Part shown: piece by piece, positions 50,155-59,047 of the stretch
Layout of the letters: every line of letters starts with the position of its first letter
How positions within the stretch are numbered: position 1 is the stretch's first letter
NCBI RefSeq assembly: GCF_900103125.1
Contig: NZ_FNJV01000006.1
Span: forward strand, 248,001 to 312,000
Origin: Mucilaginibacter sp. OK268
GTDB lineage: Bacteria > Bacteroidota > Bacteroidia > Sphingobacteriales > Sphingobacteriaceae
DNA length: 64,000 nt
Direction: 5' to 3'
Made by a program: the position numbers and the translations under genes
The notes under the pieces: generated by a model
What the model saw: only the letters and a program-made list of their open reading frames with translations
Databases searched by the model: none
Told to the model about the DNA's origin: nothing

Positions 50155-51966
50155 ATGCAAAAAATAAGAAACATTGCGATCATCGCACACGTTGACCACG
50201 GTAAAACCACTTTGGTTGACAAAATTTTACACAGTTGCGCCATTTTTCGCGAAGGCCAAGAAACTGGTGAATTGATATTGGATAATAACGACCTGGAACG
50301 TGAGCGTGGTATCACCATCGTATCAAAAAACGTTTCGGTAATGTATAAAGACGTTAAGATCAATATTATTGATACTCCTGGTCACGCCGACTTTGGCGGC
50401 GAGGTTGAACGCGTATTGAAAATGGCCGATGGTGTATTATTACTTTGCGATGCGTTTGAAGGTGCTATGCCTCAAACCCGCTTTGTAACCCAAAAGGCTT
50501 TGGCTTTAGGCTTAAAACCAATTGTGGTTGTAAACAAGGTTGATAAAGAAAACTGTCGCCCGGAAGAAGTTTACGAGCAAATTTTTGAATTGTTCTTCAA
50601 TCTTGAAGCAACCGAAGATCAGCTGGATTTCCCGGTTATCTACGGTTCGTCAAAACAAGGCTGGATGAGCACCGACTGGAAAGTACCTACTGATAATATT
50701 TTCCCGTTAATGGATGCTATCCTGGAAAACATTCCACCAGCTCCTATAGCCGAAGGTACATTACAAATGCAGATCACCTCGTTAGATTATTCATCTTTCG
50801 TAGGCCGTATCGCTATTGGTCGTGTTGCCCGTGGTACTATCAAAGAAAACATGCCGGTATCATTGGTAAAACGCGACGGTACTATCCAAAAATCAAGAAT
50901 AAAAGAACTTTATACCTTTGAAGGTTTGGGTAAAGTACGTGCTACAGAAGTAGCTTCCGGCGATATCTGTGCTGTAGTTGGTATTGAAGGTTTTGATATT
51001 GGCGATACCATTGCCGATTTTGAAAAACCAGAACAACTGGCGGTTATCCATATTGATGAGCCTACCATGAACATGTTGTTCACCATCAATACTTCACCTT
51101 TCTTTGGTAAAGAAGGTAAATTTGTTACTTCCCGTCACTTACGTGACCGTTTGTATAAAGAGATGGAAAAAAACCTTGCGCTTAAGGTTGTTGAAACCGA
51201 ATCGCCTGATTCATACCTGGTGTATGGTCGTGGTATTCTCCATTTATCTGTATTGATCGAAACCATGCGTCGCGAAGGTTACGAATTACAGGTTGGCCAG
51301 CCACAGGTAATTGTTAAAGAAATTGACGGTGTTAAATGTGAGCCGGTTGAAACATTAATTGTTGATGTACCGGGGGATGTTGCAGGTAAAGTTATTGAGT
51401 TGGTAACACAACGTAAAGGCGACCTGTTGATCATGGAACCAAAAGGCGACTTACAGCACTTAGAGTTTGATATCCCTGCACGTGGTATTATCGGTTTACG
51501 TAATAACGTATTAACCGCTACCGGTGGCGAGGCTATCATGGCTCACCGCTTTAAAGCATACGAACCATGGAAAGGTACCATCCCGGGCCGTTTAAATGGT
51601 GTATTGGTATCTATGGATACTGGTAAAACCACTGCTTTCGCTATTGATAAATTACAGGATCGTGGTCGTTTCCACATTGATCCGGGAGTTGACGTTTACG
51701 AAGGACAGGTTTTAGGCGAGCACATCCGTGATAACGATTTGGTGATTAACTTAACCAAAGGCAAGCAGTTAACCAACATGCGTGCATCTGGTAGCGATAC
51801 CAACGTACGTATTGCACCTGCTATTAAATTCTCGTTAGAAGAGTCAATGGAGTACATTCAGGCCGACGAATACATTGAGGTAACGCCACAAAGCATCCGT
51901 TTGCGTAAAATATTCCTGAACGAAAACGAAAGAAGGATTAACGCTAAGAAATTTACAAGTCAATAA
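50155..51966 (+). CDS. typA: Translational GTPase TypA/BipA
   Basis: TypA (BipA) is a ribosome-binding GTPase related to EF-G, needed for stress adaptation and 50S assembly at low temperature. With the start at 50155 the protein is 603 residues: the G domain begins RNIAIIAHVDHGKTTL, with the DTPGHADFGGEV switch II region and NKVD, followed by beta-barrel domain II, domains III and V, and the BipA-specific C-terminal domain. A TTG at 50128 would add nine residues but overlaps the promoter element. A hairpin terminator follows directly. Confidence 0.96.
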   Translation: MQKIRNIAIIAHVDHGKTTLVDKILHSCAIFREGQETGELILDNNDLERERGITIVSKNVSVMYKDVKINIIDTPGHADFGGEVERVLKMADGVLLLCDAFEGAMPQTRFVTQKALALGLKPIVVVNKVDKENCRPEEVYEQIFELFFNLEATEDQLDFPVIYGSSKQGWMSTDWKVPTDNIFPLMDAILENIPPAPIAEGTLQMQITSLDYSSFVGRIAIGRVARGTIKENMPVSLVKRDGTIQKSRIKELYTFEGLGKVRATEVASGDICAVVGIEGFDIGDTIADFEKPEQLAVIHIDEPTMNMLFTINTSPFFGKEGKFVTSRHLRDRLYKEMEKNLALKVVETESPDSYLVYGRGILHLSVLIETMRREGYELQVGQPQVIVKEIDGVKCEPVETLIVDVPGDVAGKVIELVTQRKGDLLIMEPKGDLQHLEFDIPARGIIGLRNNVLTATGGEAIMAHRFKAYEPWKGTIPGRLNGVLVSMDTGKTTAFAIDKLQDRGRFHIDPGVDVYEGQVLGEHIRDNDLVINLTKGKQLTNMRASGSDTNVRIAPAIKFSLEESMEYIQADEYIEVTPQSIRLRKIFLNENERRINAKKFTSQ

Positions 51967-51991
51967 TAACTGATTAGGTAAATTATAATAT

Positions 51992-52023
51992 AAAGCCCTC
52001 CGGATATTTTCCGGAGGGCTTTA
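51992..52023 (+). terminator. Terminator of typA
   Basis: AAAGCCCTCCGGA and TCCGGAGGGCTTTA pair around TATTT. The same sequence recurs base for base at 53484-53516. Confidence 0.85.
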
Positions 52024-52088
52024 TTTATATTAATTTAATACAAGCTATTAATAATTCATTTATCTTCGTGTACTAAATCCTTAGTTAC

Positions 52089-53342
52089 ATGAAAAAAAAC
52101 CTACTCCTGTTATGTGCCGTAATGGCCCTTTTTACTGCCTGCAAAAAAAGCTATTTTCCGCCTGTTGATACGCTAAAAGCCATCTCCTTAGGAAAGGATA
52201 CGACAATTAGCGTGGGGCAAACTATTCAATTGAATATTACTACTACCCCCGCCGATTATAACAAGGCCCTATTACGGTTAAGCTCATCTGATACCACCGT
52301 TTTAACAGTTAAAAATGATGGGCAGGTAACCGCAAAAAAAACAGGTACAGCTGTTATTACTGCAACCAACCAGCTTAAAACAATATCAGCAACCTGTCAT
52401 ATATCAGTGATAGCCACAACCGACCCGCTTACTGGTATTTTGTTTACCGATACACTGTCTATGGAGGCCGGTGATGTTGTACAACTTCATTATACCACTA
52501 CGCCGCCAAATTACGATCCTAGTTTATTGGTTTGGAAATCGTCAGATACTACTGTGGTGTCTGTTTCAAGTACCGGTACAGTAACTGCAAAAACAGAAGG
52601 TGTGTCTACCGTTACCTTAACAAATAAGGCTAAATCATTTTCGTTAAGTGGTATTGTACAGGTTACCGATAAATTAAAAATCGGTTTACTGGCTTTTTAT
52701 CCTTTTAATAACAATACCAATGATCTTTCAGGGCACGGTAATACCGGAGTGGCCAATAGTATAAGCAGCATTGCTGACCGTTTTGGAAAACCAAACTCGG
52801 CTTACTACTTTAACGGAACAAGCAGTTATATCCTGGTGAAAGACAAAGCCGAATTACGATTAGCCAATACTGATTTTACCATAAATAACTGGGTTAAATT
52901 AGATAGTTATGATCCATCATACGGAACCCAGATTATCTGTAAAAGAGGCCCGGGCTCAGATAATGGCTGGAGCAGCTCTATTACAGGTTCTGATTTCCAA
53001 AACTCAGGCCAGGGTGGCCTTGGGTTGGTTTCGTTTGGTAAGGGCGATATTAGCGCTTTAAGTACTAAAGCAATTGACTTAAATAAATGGTATATGATCA
53101 CTACCGTTTATAAAACCAATGTGCAGCAGATCAGTTTTTATGTTAACGGAGCTTTTGTTAACACGGTTTATGGAGTTAGCGGGCCAAATGCGTTTGTAAC
53201 TGCCGATCTGTATATGGGTAAGGATAATCCTCAGGTGCCTTCAACAGGATATTTCCTGAAAGGAGCGCTTGATGATGTACGTATATATGGCAGGGCGCTT
53301 CATGCAACCGAAATTAAAAAATTATATAATTTAACACATTAA
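52089..53342 (+). CDS. LamG lipoprotein with two BIG2 Ig-like domains
   Basis: A 417-residue lipoprotein: the signal peptide MKKNLLLLCAVMALFTAC ends in lipobox FTAC. Two BIG2-type Ig-like domains follow (about 30-110 and 115-195), each with a SSDTTV then G-x-VTA motif (SSDTTVLTVKNDGQVTA; SSDTTVVSVSSTGTVTA). The C-terminal LamG/concanavalin-like domain (about 200-415) starts LLAFYPFNNNTNDLSGHGN and ends with the DDVRIYGRAL pattern. Probably surface-exposed and adhesive, binding glycan or protein. Its close relatives follow at 53655 and 55275. Confidence 0.88.
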   Translation: MKKNLLLLCAVMALFTACKKSYFPPVDTLKAISLGKDTTISVGQTIQLNITTTPADYNKALLRLSSSDTTVLTVKNDGQVTAKKTGTAVITATNQLKTISATCHISVIATTDPLTGILFTDTLSMEAGDVVQLHYTTTPPNYDPSLLVWKSSDTTVVSVSSTGTVTAKTEGVSTVTLTNKAKSFSLSGIVQVTDKLKIGLLAFYPFNNNTNDLSGHGNTGVANSISSIADRFGKPNSAYYFNGTSSYILVKDKAELRLANTDFTINNWVKLDSYDPSYGTQIICKRGPGSDNGWSSSITGSDFQNSGQGGLGLVSFGKGDISALSTKAIDLNKWYMITTVYKTNVQQISFYVNGAFVNTVYGVSGPNAFVTADLYMGKDNPQVPSTGYFLKGALDDVRIYGRALHATEIKKLYNLTH

Positions 53343-53465
53343 GCGGGTAACTCTTGCTGAAAAATAGTTCATTCGGCTCAGTTGTACTTTGCGATAAGGT
53401 AAGCTGTACTCTATAAAAATGCTTTAAGCAATACCGATATACAAAATCTGTATAACGCCCTAACC
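53343..53465 (+). pseudogene. Decayed LamG gene fragment
   Basis: 53366-53400 resembles the segment of the next gene near 54714-54750 (AGTTCATxCGGCTCAGTTxT), and 53408-53460 is nearly identical to the 3' end of that gene near 55074-55126 (AAAAATGCTTTAAGCAATAC and onward). About 330 bases that separate these parts in the intact gene are missing, and the two parts are in different frames with a stop between. This is an internally deleted remnant of a LamG paralogue. Confidence 0.8.
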
Positions 53466-53483
53466 AGGAGGTTGGCCTGTATA

Positions 53484-53516
53484 TAAAGCCCTCCGGATAT
53501 TTTCCGGAGGGCTTTA
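53484..53516 (+). terminator. Duplicate of the typA terminator
   Basis: Identical to the hairpin at 51992-52023 over about 33 bases. It lies just after the LamG remnant, so it was copied with, or captured by, the duplication. Confidence 0.85.
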
Positions 53517-53654
53517 TATTTTATTTATTCAGACTTATAAGTATGTTTGATGTTAAATAAGTATCATTTAACATAAATTAACATAAAACATATATGAATT
53601 GAACATAATACTTGTAGATTGCGCTTATTAAAACCTAAATAATACAATTAATAC

Positions 53655-55130
53655 ATGAAAAACCTGAAAAACAACCTTATGCCATTTATGGCGGGTATGA
53701 TGATGTTGGGCGCACTTTCGTCCTGTAAAAAAAACCAAACCGTTAGCCCAGAGGCTCAGCAGCTTAAATCAAATCCGAAATCTACAAACTATGTTCCGGG
53801 AAGTAACCTTTCGGCCGGTCTTATCGCTTATTGGTCATGTGATAATAACGTTTCTGACTTGTCTGGACACGGCCACAACGGTACGGTGAATGGCGATGTG
53901 ACGGTAACAACCGACAGATTTGGTTATCCACGCGGAGCTTTTTATTTTAACGGTACAAGCAGTTATATGTCTGTCCCTGATGCTGCTGAATTGCGTTTAA
54001 ATAATACCGACTTTACCTTGAACGCCTGGGTTAGGTTAGATGCTTATAACGCATCATATGGTTCCGCTATTTTAACTAAGCGGTTCACCGGTGCTAATAA
54101 CGGTTGGGTGTGGACTATTACCGGCAATAGCAGCAGTCCAACAGGGGTGCTTAGCTACGGGCCAGGTGGCGGTAGCACCAATGCTTTTGGCAGCACTGTT
54201 ATCGGCACAGGTACATGGGCTATGGTTACCAGCATATACAGCCTGGCTAATCAGCAATTAAGTATTTATGTAAATGGGGTGCTTGATCATACCGTAAGTG
54301 GCATTTCAACAGCTAATGCTTCTGTAACAGCGGCGCTTTATATCGGTCGGGATAACCCAAGTGTGGCTTCAAACGGCTATTTCTTCCAGGGAGCATTGGA
54401 TGAGATCCGAATTTATAACCGTGCTATCAACGGCACTGAGCTTCAGCAGCTGTATACCGCTACAAGCGTGCCTACACCGTCATCTGGCTTAGTAGCTTAC
54501 TGGCCTCTGATTAATACCACCGGCGACCTGTCGGGTCAGGGACATGATGGAACCGCCAGCAATATAACTACTACATCAGACAGGTTTAATAATCCGGTAG
54601 GTGCATATCATTTTAACGGTTCAAGCAGCTTTATTTCAGTGCCTGGGCATTCGGATCTTGCTTTAAGTGGTACCGATTTCACCATTAACGCATGGGTTAA
54701 ACTTGACTCTTATAACAGTTCATACGGCTCAGTTATACTTGGTAATAGAGTAAATCTTGGCAGTTATGCTGTTAGTATTTCGGGTGCCGCAAGCAGCACT
54801 TCAGGTATATTATCATTTGGTATAAATGCCGGCCCAAGCGCCCTGAGCTCAAACACTATTGGTCTTGGAGGCTGGCATATGATAACCGTCAAATATATTC
54901 TGGCAACCTCCACCATAACACTTTACATTGATGGTACATCAAATACCGTGTCTGTTAACCCAGGCTTCGCCCCGGCAAGTGTCTTAAGTGCCTTTTATAT
55001 CGGTCGTGATAATCCTGGTAATACTGGCAGCCCTGGTTACTTCCTGAATGGCTCACTGAGCGATATTCGTATCTACAAAAATGCTTTAAGCAATACCGAT
55101 ATACAAAATCTGTATAACGCACTTAACTAA
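53655..55130 (+). CDS. Lipoprotein with two LamG domains
   Basis: A 491-residue lipoprotein: signal peptide with lipobox LSSC, followed by KKNQT. Two LamG domains lie in tandem, about 55-275 and 280-490. Each starts LxAYWxxxNxxxDLSGxGHxG, contains YFNGTSSYMSVP or HFNGSSSFISVP, and closes with IRIYNRAINGTELQQLY or IRIYKNALSNTDIQNLY. It lacks the BIG2 domains found in its neighbours. Probably a cell-surface adhesin or glycan-binding protein. Internal repeats suggest domain duplication within the gene. Confidence 0.88.
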   Translation: MKNLKNNLMPFMAGMMMLGALSSCKKNQTVSPEAQQLKSNPKSTNYVPGSNLSAGLIAYWSCDNNVSDLSGHGHNGTVNGDVTVTTDRFGYPRGAFYFNGTSSYMSVPDAAELRLNNTDFTLNAWVRLDAYNASYGSAILTKRFTGANNGWVWTITGNSSSPTGVLSYGPGGGSTNAFGSTVIGTGTWAMVTSIYSLANQQLSIYVNGVLDHTVSGISTANASVTAALYIGRDNPSVASNGYFFQGALDEIRIYNRAINGTELQQLYTATSVPTPSSGLVAYWPLINTTGDLSGQGHDGTASNITTTSDRFNNPVGAYHFNGSSSFISVPGHSDLALSGTDFTINAWVKLDSYNSSYGSVILGNRVNLGSYAVSISGAASSTSGILSFGINAGPSALSSNTIGLGGWHMITVKYILATSTITLYIDGTSNTVSVNPGFAPASVLSAFYIGRDNPGNTGSPGYFLNGSLSDIRIYKNALSNTDIQNLYNALN

Positions 55131-55146
55131 GCAACTTATAGTTAAA

Positions 55147-55181
55147 TAAAAAAGCTCCCGGGAAAACCCGGGGGCTTTTTT
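55147..55181 (+). terminator. Terminator after the double-LamG gene
   Basis: AAAAAAGCTCCCGGG and CCCGGGGGCTTTTTT form a stem around AAAA with a T run. Confidence 0.85.
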
Positions 55182-55231
55182 ATTTAATACAGATTTAAAA
55201 TTCCAACATTGGTATTATGTCGGGTTTAATG

Positions 55232-55239
55232 TACCTTTG
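55232..55239 (+). promoter_or_regulatory. Promoter of the third LamG gene
   Basis: TACCTTTG fits TAnnTTTG and is preceded by TTG at 55209-55211 with a 20-base spacer, the expected -33 distance. It favours the start at 55275. Confidence 0.6.
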
Positions 55240-55274
55240 TCTTGATAATTAGTTTAAGACCTTATCCAGTTTGC

Positions 55275-56285
55275 ATGAAGAATTTTTACATCCTTTTAAT
55301 AGCCTCAGCTGCTATAATTTATACATCGTCCTGTTCAAAAAAAAATAACCCTCAACCAGACCCTCTTCAGGGAATTTCACTCAGAGACACGCTCACCATG
55401 TATCTTGGCGATGCCACGCAGCTTGGTATAAAAACTAACCCCCCGTCTTACGACACCACAAAATTTATATGGCAATCCTCAGATACCACAATAGTATCGG
55501 TTACCAAAACGGGTAAGTTAACAGCCAAAAAAGAAGGCACTTCAACCATAAAACTAAGCAATGCATCAAGTACAAAAACAGCTAGCTGTTTAGTAACCGT
55601 TAAAGATGTTTTGAAAATAGGCTTACTGGCCAGCTATCCATTTGATAACAGTGCTGCCGACGTTTCTGGTAATGGCAATAACGGGGAAGCCAGTAATGTA
55701 ATTGCCGTAGCCAACAGATTTGGGGAGGCTAACAGCGCAGTTTATTTTAATGGCTATAACAGTTTAATTAAAGTGAACGATAATGCCGCTTTGCGTTTGG
55801 CGCATACCAGTTTCGCTATTAACACCTGGGTAAAGCTTGATCAGTATAATTACTCATACGGAAGCCAGGTAATCGATAAAAAATTACCTGGGGAAGCCAA
55901 TGGATGGAATCTTTCTATTACCGGACAAAGTTTTTATAGTACTGGTCAGGGTGCGTTGGGTATAGTTGCCCTTACAGAAGGCAGTGCCGATTATCGTAAC
56001 TTTTCTACTATCCCTGTTGGGTTAAACAACTGGCATATGATTACCGTTGTATATGATTATAATCTGCATCAGTTATCCTTTTATATGGATGGCGTATTTA
56101 ATACATCGTCAATTGGTTTCGCATCGCCAAATTCTGCCGTTTCTACAGATGTTTATATTGGCGCCGATAATCCGTTTGCCGGCAGCGATGGCTATTTCCT
56201 GAAAGGCGCCCTTGATGATCTGCGTTTATATGACAGAGCATTAAATGCTTCGGATGTTAAGCGATTATATACTGTAAAACATTAG
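55275..56285 (+). CDS. LamG lipoprotein with one BIG2 domain
   Basis: Start at 55275 is preferred: it gives MKNFYILLIASAAIIYTSSC, a lipoprotein signal with lipobox TSSC, and sits 36 bases after a promoter element; an upstream TTG at 55242 lies at the predicted transcription start. The mature protein (about 316 residues) has one BIG2 domain (about 25-105; SSDTTIVSVTKTGKLTA) and one LamG domain (about 110-335; LLASYPFDNSAADVSGNGN and DDLRLYDRALN). It is a shorter relative of the protein at 52089 with one Ig-like domain fewer. Confidence 0.87.
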   Translation: MKNFYILLIASAAIIYTSSCSKKNNPQPDPLQGISLRDTLTMYLGDATQLGIKTNPPSYDTTKFIWQSSDTTIVSVTKTGKLTAKKEGTSTIKLSNASSTKTASCLVTVKDVLKIGLLASYPFDNSAADVSGNGNNGEASNVIAVANRFGEANSAVYFNGYNSLIKVNDNAALRLAHTSFAINTWVKLDQYNYSYGSQVIDKKLPGEANGWNLSITGQSFYSTGQGALGIVALTEGSADYRNFSTIPVGLNNWHMITVVYDYNLHQLSFYMDGVFNTSSIGFASPNSAVSTDVYIGADNPFAGSDGYFLKGALDDLRLYDRALNASDVKRLYTVKH

Positions 56286-56311
56286 TATTTTTCCTACGGG
56301 AATACATTGAA

Positions 56312-56350
56312 TACAAAAAGAGGTTTTAATTTTAAAACCTCTTTTTGTAT
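56312..56350. terminator. Terminator after the third LamG gene
   Basis: ATACAAAAAGAGGTTTT and AAAACCTCTTTTTGTAT form a long perfect palindrome around AATTTT/T; it could act on both strands. Confidence 0.8.
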
Positions 56351-56401
56351 TAATAAGGCGATATGATTTAATGTGTTAACTCATTTTTTTAACTTAGCCG
56401 C

Positions 56402-57085
56402 ATGAGAGGTAATGATAGGTTATACCCATCTGTATTTAATCCACGGTATATAACCCTGTCTCAGTTAAGAGACCGGACTTTAGAAAAAATAAAAGAACTT
56501 ACGAGGCATGACGGCAAACTTTTACTGGCCGACTTTGGCTGCGGTGATATGCCCTATCGAGAAATTATTGAGCCGCTTGTTGGAAAATATCTCGGTATCG
56601 ACCTGGAGATGAACCCTAAGGCCGAGCATCACATAGATTTCGACAGTAAAACAACCCTGCCTGATAACTATGCCGACATTGTTTTATCAAACCAGGTATT
56701 GGAACATGTTGATACCCCATCGGGATATCTGCAAGAGGCTCTGCGCATTTTAAAACCAGGTGGATCTATGCTTATCAGCACCCACGGTTATTGGTTTTAT
56801 CATCCCACACCCAATGATTACTGGCGCTGGACAAGCGCCGGCTTAAGAAAAACCATCGAAGCCGAAGGATTTAAGATTAACTCTTTTCACGGAATTTTGG
56901 GATTGCCGGCCAGCGGGCTCCAGCTGTTTCAGGATGGTATATACTTGAAATTACCCAAATTACTGAGGCCTGTTTTCGCGCTCCTCATGCAAACCTTCAT
57001 CATCTTGTTTAACAAGATCAGTTCGCAGGAGCAGCGTAACCGCGATGGCGCCATTTATGTAATTGTTGCACAAAAGCCGCTTTAA
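56402..57085 (+). CDS. SAM-dependent methyltransferase (class I)
   Basis: A 227-residue class I methyltransferase: SAM-binding motif LLADFGCGDMPYRE near 40-53, GIDLEMN as post-II motif, and the SNQVLEHVDTP stretch near 98-108 typical of Methyltransf_11 proteins. The HGYWFYHPTPNDYWRWT segment near 129-145 is common in methyltransferases of surface-polysaccharide clusters. It opens the polysaccharide block and probably methylates a sugar or a lipid-linked glycan. Confidence 0.85.
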   Translation: MRGNDRLYPSVFNPRYITLSQLRDRTLEKIKELTRHDGKLLLADFGCGDMPYREIIEPLVGKYLGIDLEMNPKAEHHIDFDSKTTLPDNYADIVLSNQVLEHVDTPSGYLQEALRILKPGGSMLISTHGYWFYHPTPNDYWRWTSAGLRKTIEAEGFKINSFHGILGLPASGLQLFQDGIYLKLPKLLRPVFALLMQTFIILFNKISSQEQRNRDGAIYVIVAQKPL

Positions 57086-57095
57086 TATTATTTAT

Positions 57096-57103
57096 TAACT
57101 TTG
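57096..57103 (+). promoter_or_regulatory. Candidate -7 element before the second methyltransferase
   Basis: TAACTTTG fits TAnnTTTG, 42 bases before the ATG at 57145. Confidence 0.5.
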
Positions 57104-57144
57104 TACGGCAAGCATAGCCTTAAATATTATTCTCTGTATTTGTA

Positions 57145-57912
57145 ATGATCGAAAATCTGAATCGCGAAACTGTTGTGTCTTATTATGATGAGCACGTTAA
57201 AAATAAACTAAACGATTATATCAAGGTTAACCCCCGTATTGAGTACGGCTGGAAAACTATTAAACGTTTTGCGCCATCAAACCCAAAACGCATTTTAGAA
57301 GTGGGTTGCGGCATGGGTAATATCAGCTCGAGAATGCACAAATATTGGCCGGATGCCACTATTACCGGTATCGACATCAGCACACTTTCTATACAAATAG
57401 CTCAGAAGTTATTTGCCAATGACAAGCTCAGCTTCAGGGAAACCATATTAACACCCGAAACATTTAATGAGCAGTTTGATCTGGTCATTTTTATGGATGT
57501 TTATGAACATATTGCGGTAAACGATCGCCCCGATGTTCATGCCGCACTGGCCAAAATATTAAATAATAAAGGTAAAATCATTCTAACCGTACCAACACCG
57601 CACAACCTGAAATGGTCATTAGTGAACAAGCCTGAAACCATGCAGCCGGTAGATGAACACATATCATATGAAGTAATAGGCAAGCTTGCCGCCGATACCG
57701 GTACCGAAGTGATCCTATACCAACTGAAAAATGTATGGAACGTGGGTGATTACGCACACATCGTACTGGAGAAGAATGACGATTTTGAAGCCGCCTTCTT
57801 TCATCCCAAACCGGTAAGTGCGGGGCAACGGAGCCAGCGTATCATCAGTAAGGCCAGGGCCAAACTGGGTAGCTTTTTCCGCAATTATTACGTTCGCCGA
57901 AAACTGGGATAA
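57145..57912 (+). CDS. SAM-dependent methyltransferase (class I)
   Basis: A 255-residue class I methyltransferase with the SAM motif ILEVGCGMGNISSRM near 50-64, GIDIS after it, and VIFMDVYEHIAVNDRPDVH near 110-127. The C-terminal region is basic (SKARAKLGSFFRNYYVRRK). The gene ends 2 bases before the next gene, a glycosyltransferase, so the two are translated together; this suggests modification of the same glycan. Confidence 0.85.
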   Translation: MIENLNRETVVSYYDEHVKNKLNDYIKVNPRIEYGWKTIKRFAPSNPKRILEVGCGMGNISSRMHKYWPDATITGIDISTLSIQIAQKLFANDKLSFRETILTPETFNEQFDLVIFMDVYEHIAVNDRPDVHAALAKILNNKGKIILTVPTPHNLKWSLVNKPETMQPVDEHISYEVIGKLAADTGTEVILYQLKNVWNVGDYAHIVLEKNDDFEAAFFHPKPVSAGQRSQRIISKARAKLGSFFRNYYVRRKLG

Positions 57913-57914
57913 AC

Positions 57915-59036
57915 ATGGGCGGAGCTTATAACTTATGTATCATTAAACCTAATAAATCCGCTTTTTCAGAAACCTTTGTACAGGCACATATTGACGGACT
58001 GGCGGGTAATAAAAAGGTTTTATATGGTGGAGCGTTCCCTGTATACGATCATCAGGATAAACCCCTCATCCGGTCTAAGTTTGGGTTGCTAAACTACCTG
58101 ATCCAGAAACGTTTATTTAAACGCAAAAACATCAGTGTAAGGACCAGGGCCTTAAAAAACTACCTTATTGATCAGCATATAGATGCCGTGTTTGCCGAAT
58201 ATGGCATGGTAGGCGCATCAGTAACCGAGGCTTGTAAACTGGCCGGAGTACCTCTGGTAATACATTTTCATGGTGCCGATGTTTTTCATCGGAAAACAGT
58301 AGCCGAATATCACGATCTGTATCAAAAAGCCTTTGCCTATGCCAGCGCTTTTATCGCGGTATCTGCCGAAATGGCCGATACGCTGAAACAAATGGGCGCG
58401 CCTGCCGCTAAGGTGATCAATGCCTCCTGCGGTGTAGAAACCAAAGATTTTCCTTTGCTTGATATTTCCGGTTCGCAGAAAGACTTTCTGTTTGTAGGTC
58501 GTTTTGTCGAGAAGAAATCTCCGGGATCATTGGTTAAGGCATTTAAAATTGTTACCGAAACATACCCAGACGCCCGGTTATGGATGGTGGGTGCCGGACC
58601 TTTGTTTGACGAAACCAGGAAACTAATAAATCAACTTGGTCTCGATAACAACATCACCTTAACCGGAGTTTTAAAACCAGCCCTGATCAGGGAACTGATG
58701 AAAAGGATGCGGGCCTTTGTACAACATTCTGTAACCGCGGCCGATGGCGATAAAGAGGGAACACCGGTTACAGTATTAGAGGCTTCTTCATCGGGCCTGC
58801 CTGTGGTATCAACACGTCATTCGGGTATTAAAGAGGCCGTGATTGATGGTGTTACCGGATTTTTGGTTGATGAACATGATATAGCAGGCATGGCCGCAAA
58901 AATGATCGAATTAGCCGCATCGCCAGAATTGGCTGTAAAGCTTGGGAAAGCAGGTCACGAGCACATGGTAAATAATTATGATATGAAATTGAGGATCACT
59001 TTACTCAATAATGTAATTCAAAAAAGTATAGTTTAA
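57915..59036 (+). CDS. Glycosyltransferase family 4
   Basis: A 373-residue GT-B glycosyltransferase of the GT4 group. The N-terminal domain includes VIHFHGADVFHRK near 115-127; the C-terminal nucleotide-sugar domain includes LFVGRFVEKKSPGSLVKAF near 190-208 and the conserved GTPVTVLEASSSGLPVVST near 283-301, with the E-x7-E type glutamates. It adds a sugar from a nucleotide donor during assembly of a surface polysaccharide. Donor and linkage cannot be read from the sequence. Confidence 0.9.
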   Translation: MGGAYNLCIIKPNKSAFSETFVQAHIDGLAGNKKVLYGGAFPVYDHQDKPLIRSKFGLLNYLIQKRLFKRKNISVRTRALKNYLIDQHIDAVFAEYGMVGASVTEACKLAGVPLVIHFHGADVFHRKTVAEYHDLYQKAFAYASAFIAVSAEMADTLKQMGAPAAKVINASCGVETKDFPLLDISGSQKDFLFVGRFVEKKSPGSLVKAFKIVTETYPDARLWMVGAGPLFDETRKLINQLGLDNNITLTGVLKPALIRELMKRMRAFVQHSVTAADGDKEGTPVTVLEASSSGLPVVSTRHSGIKEAVIDGVTGFLVDEHDIAGMAAKMIELAASPELAVKLGKAGHEHMVNNYDMKLRITLLNNVIQKSIV

Positions 59037-59047
59037 TTACCAGGTAA

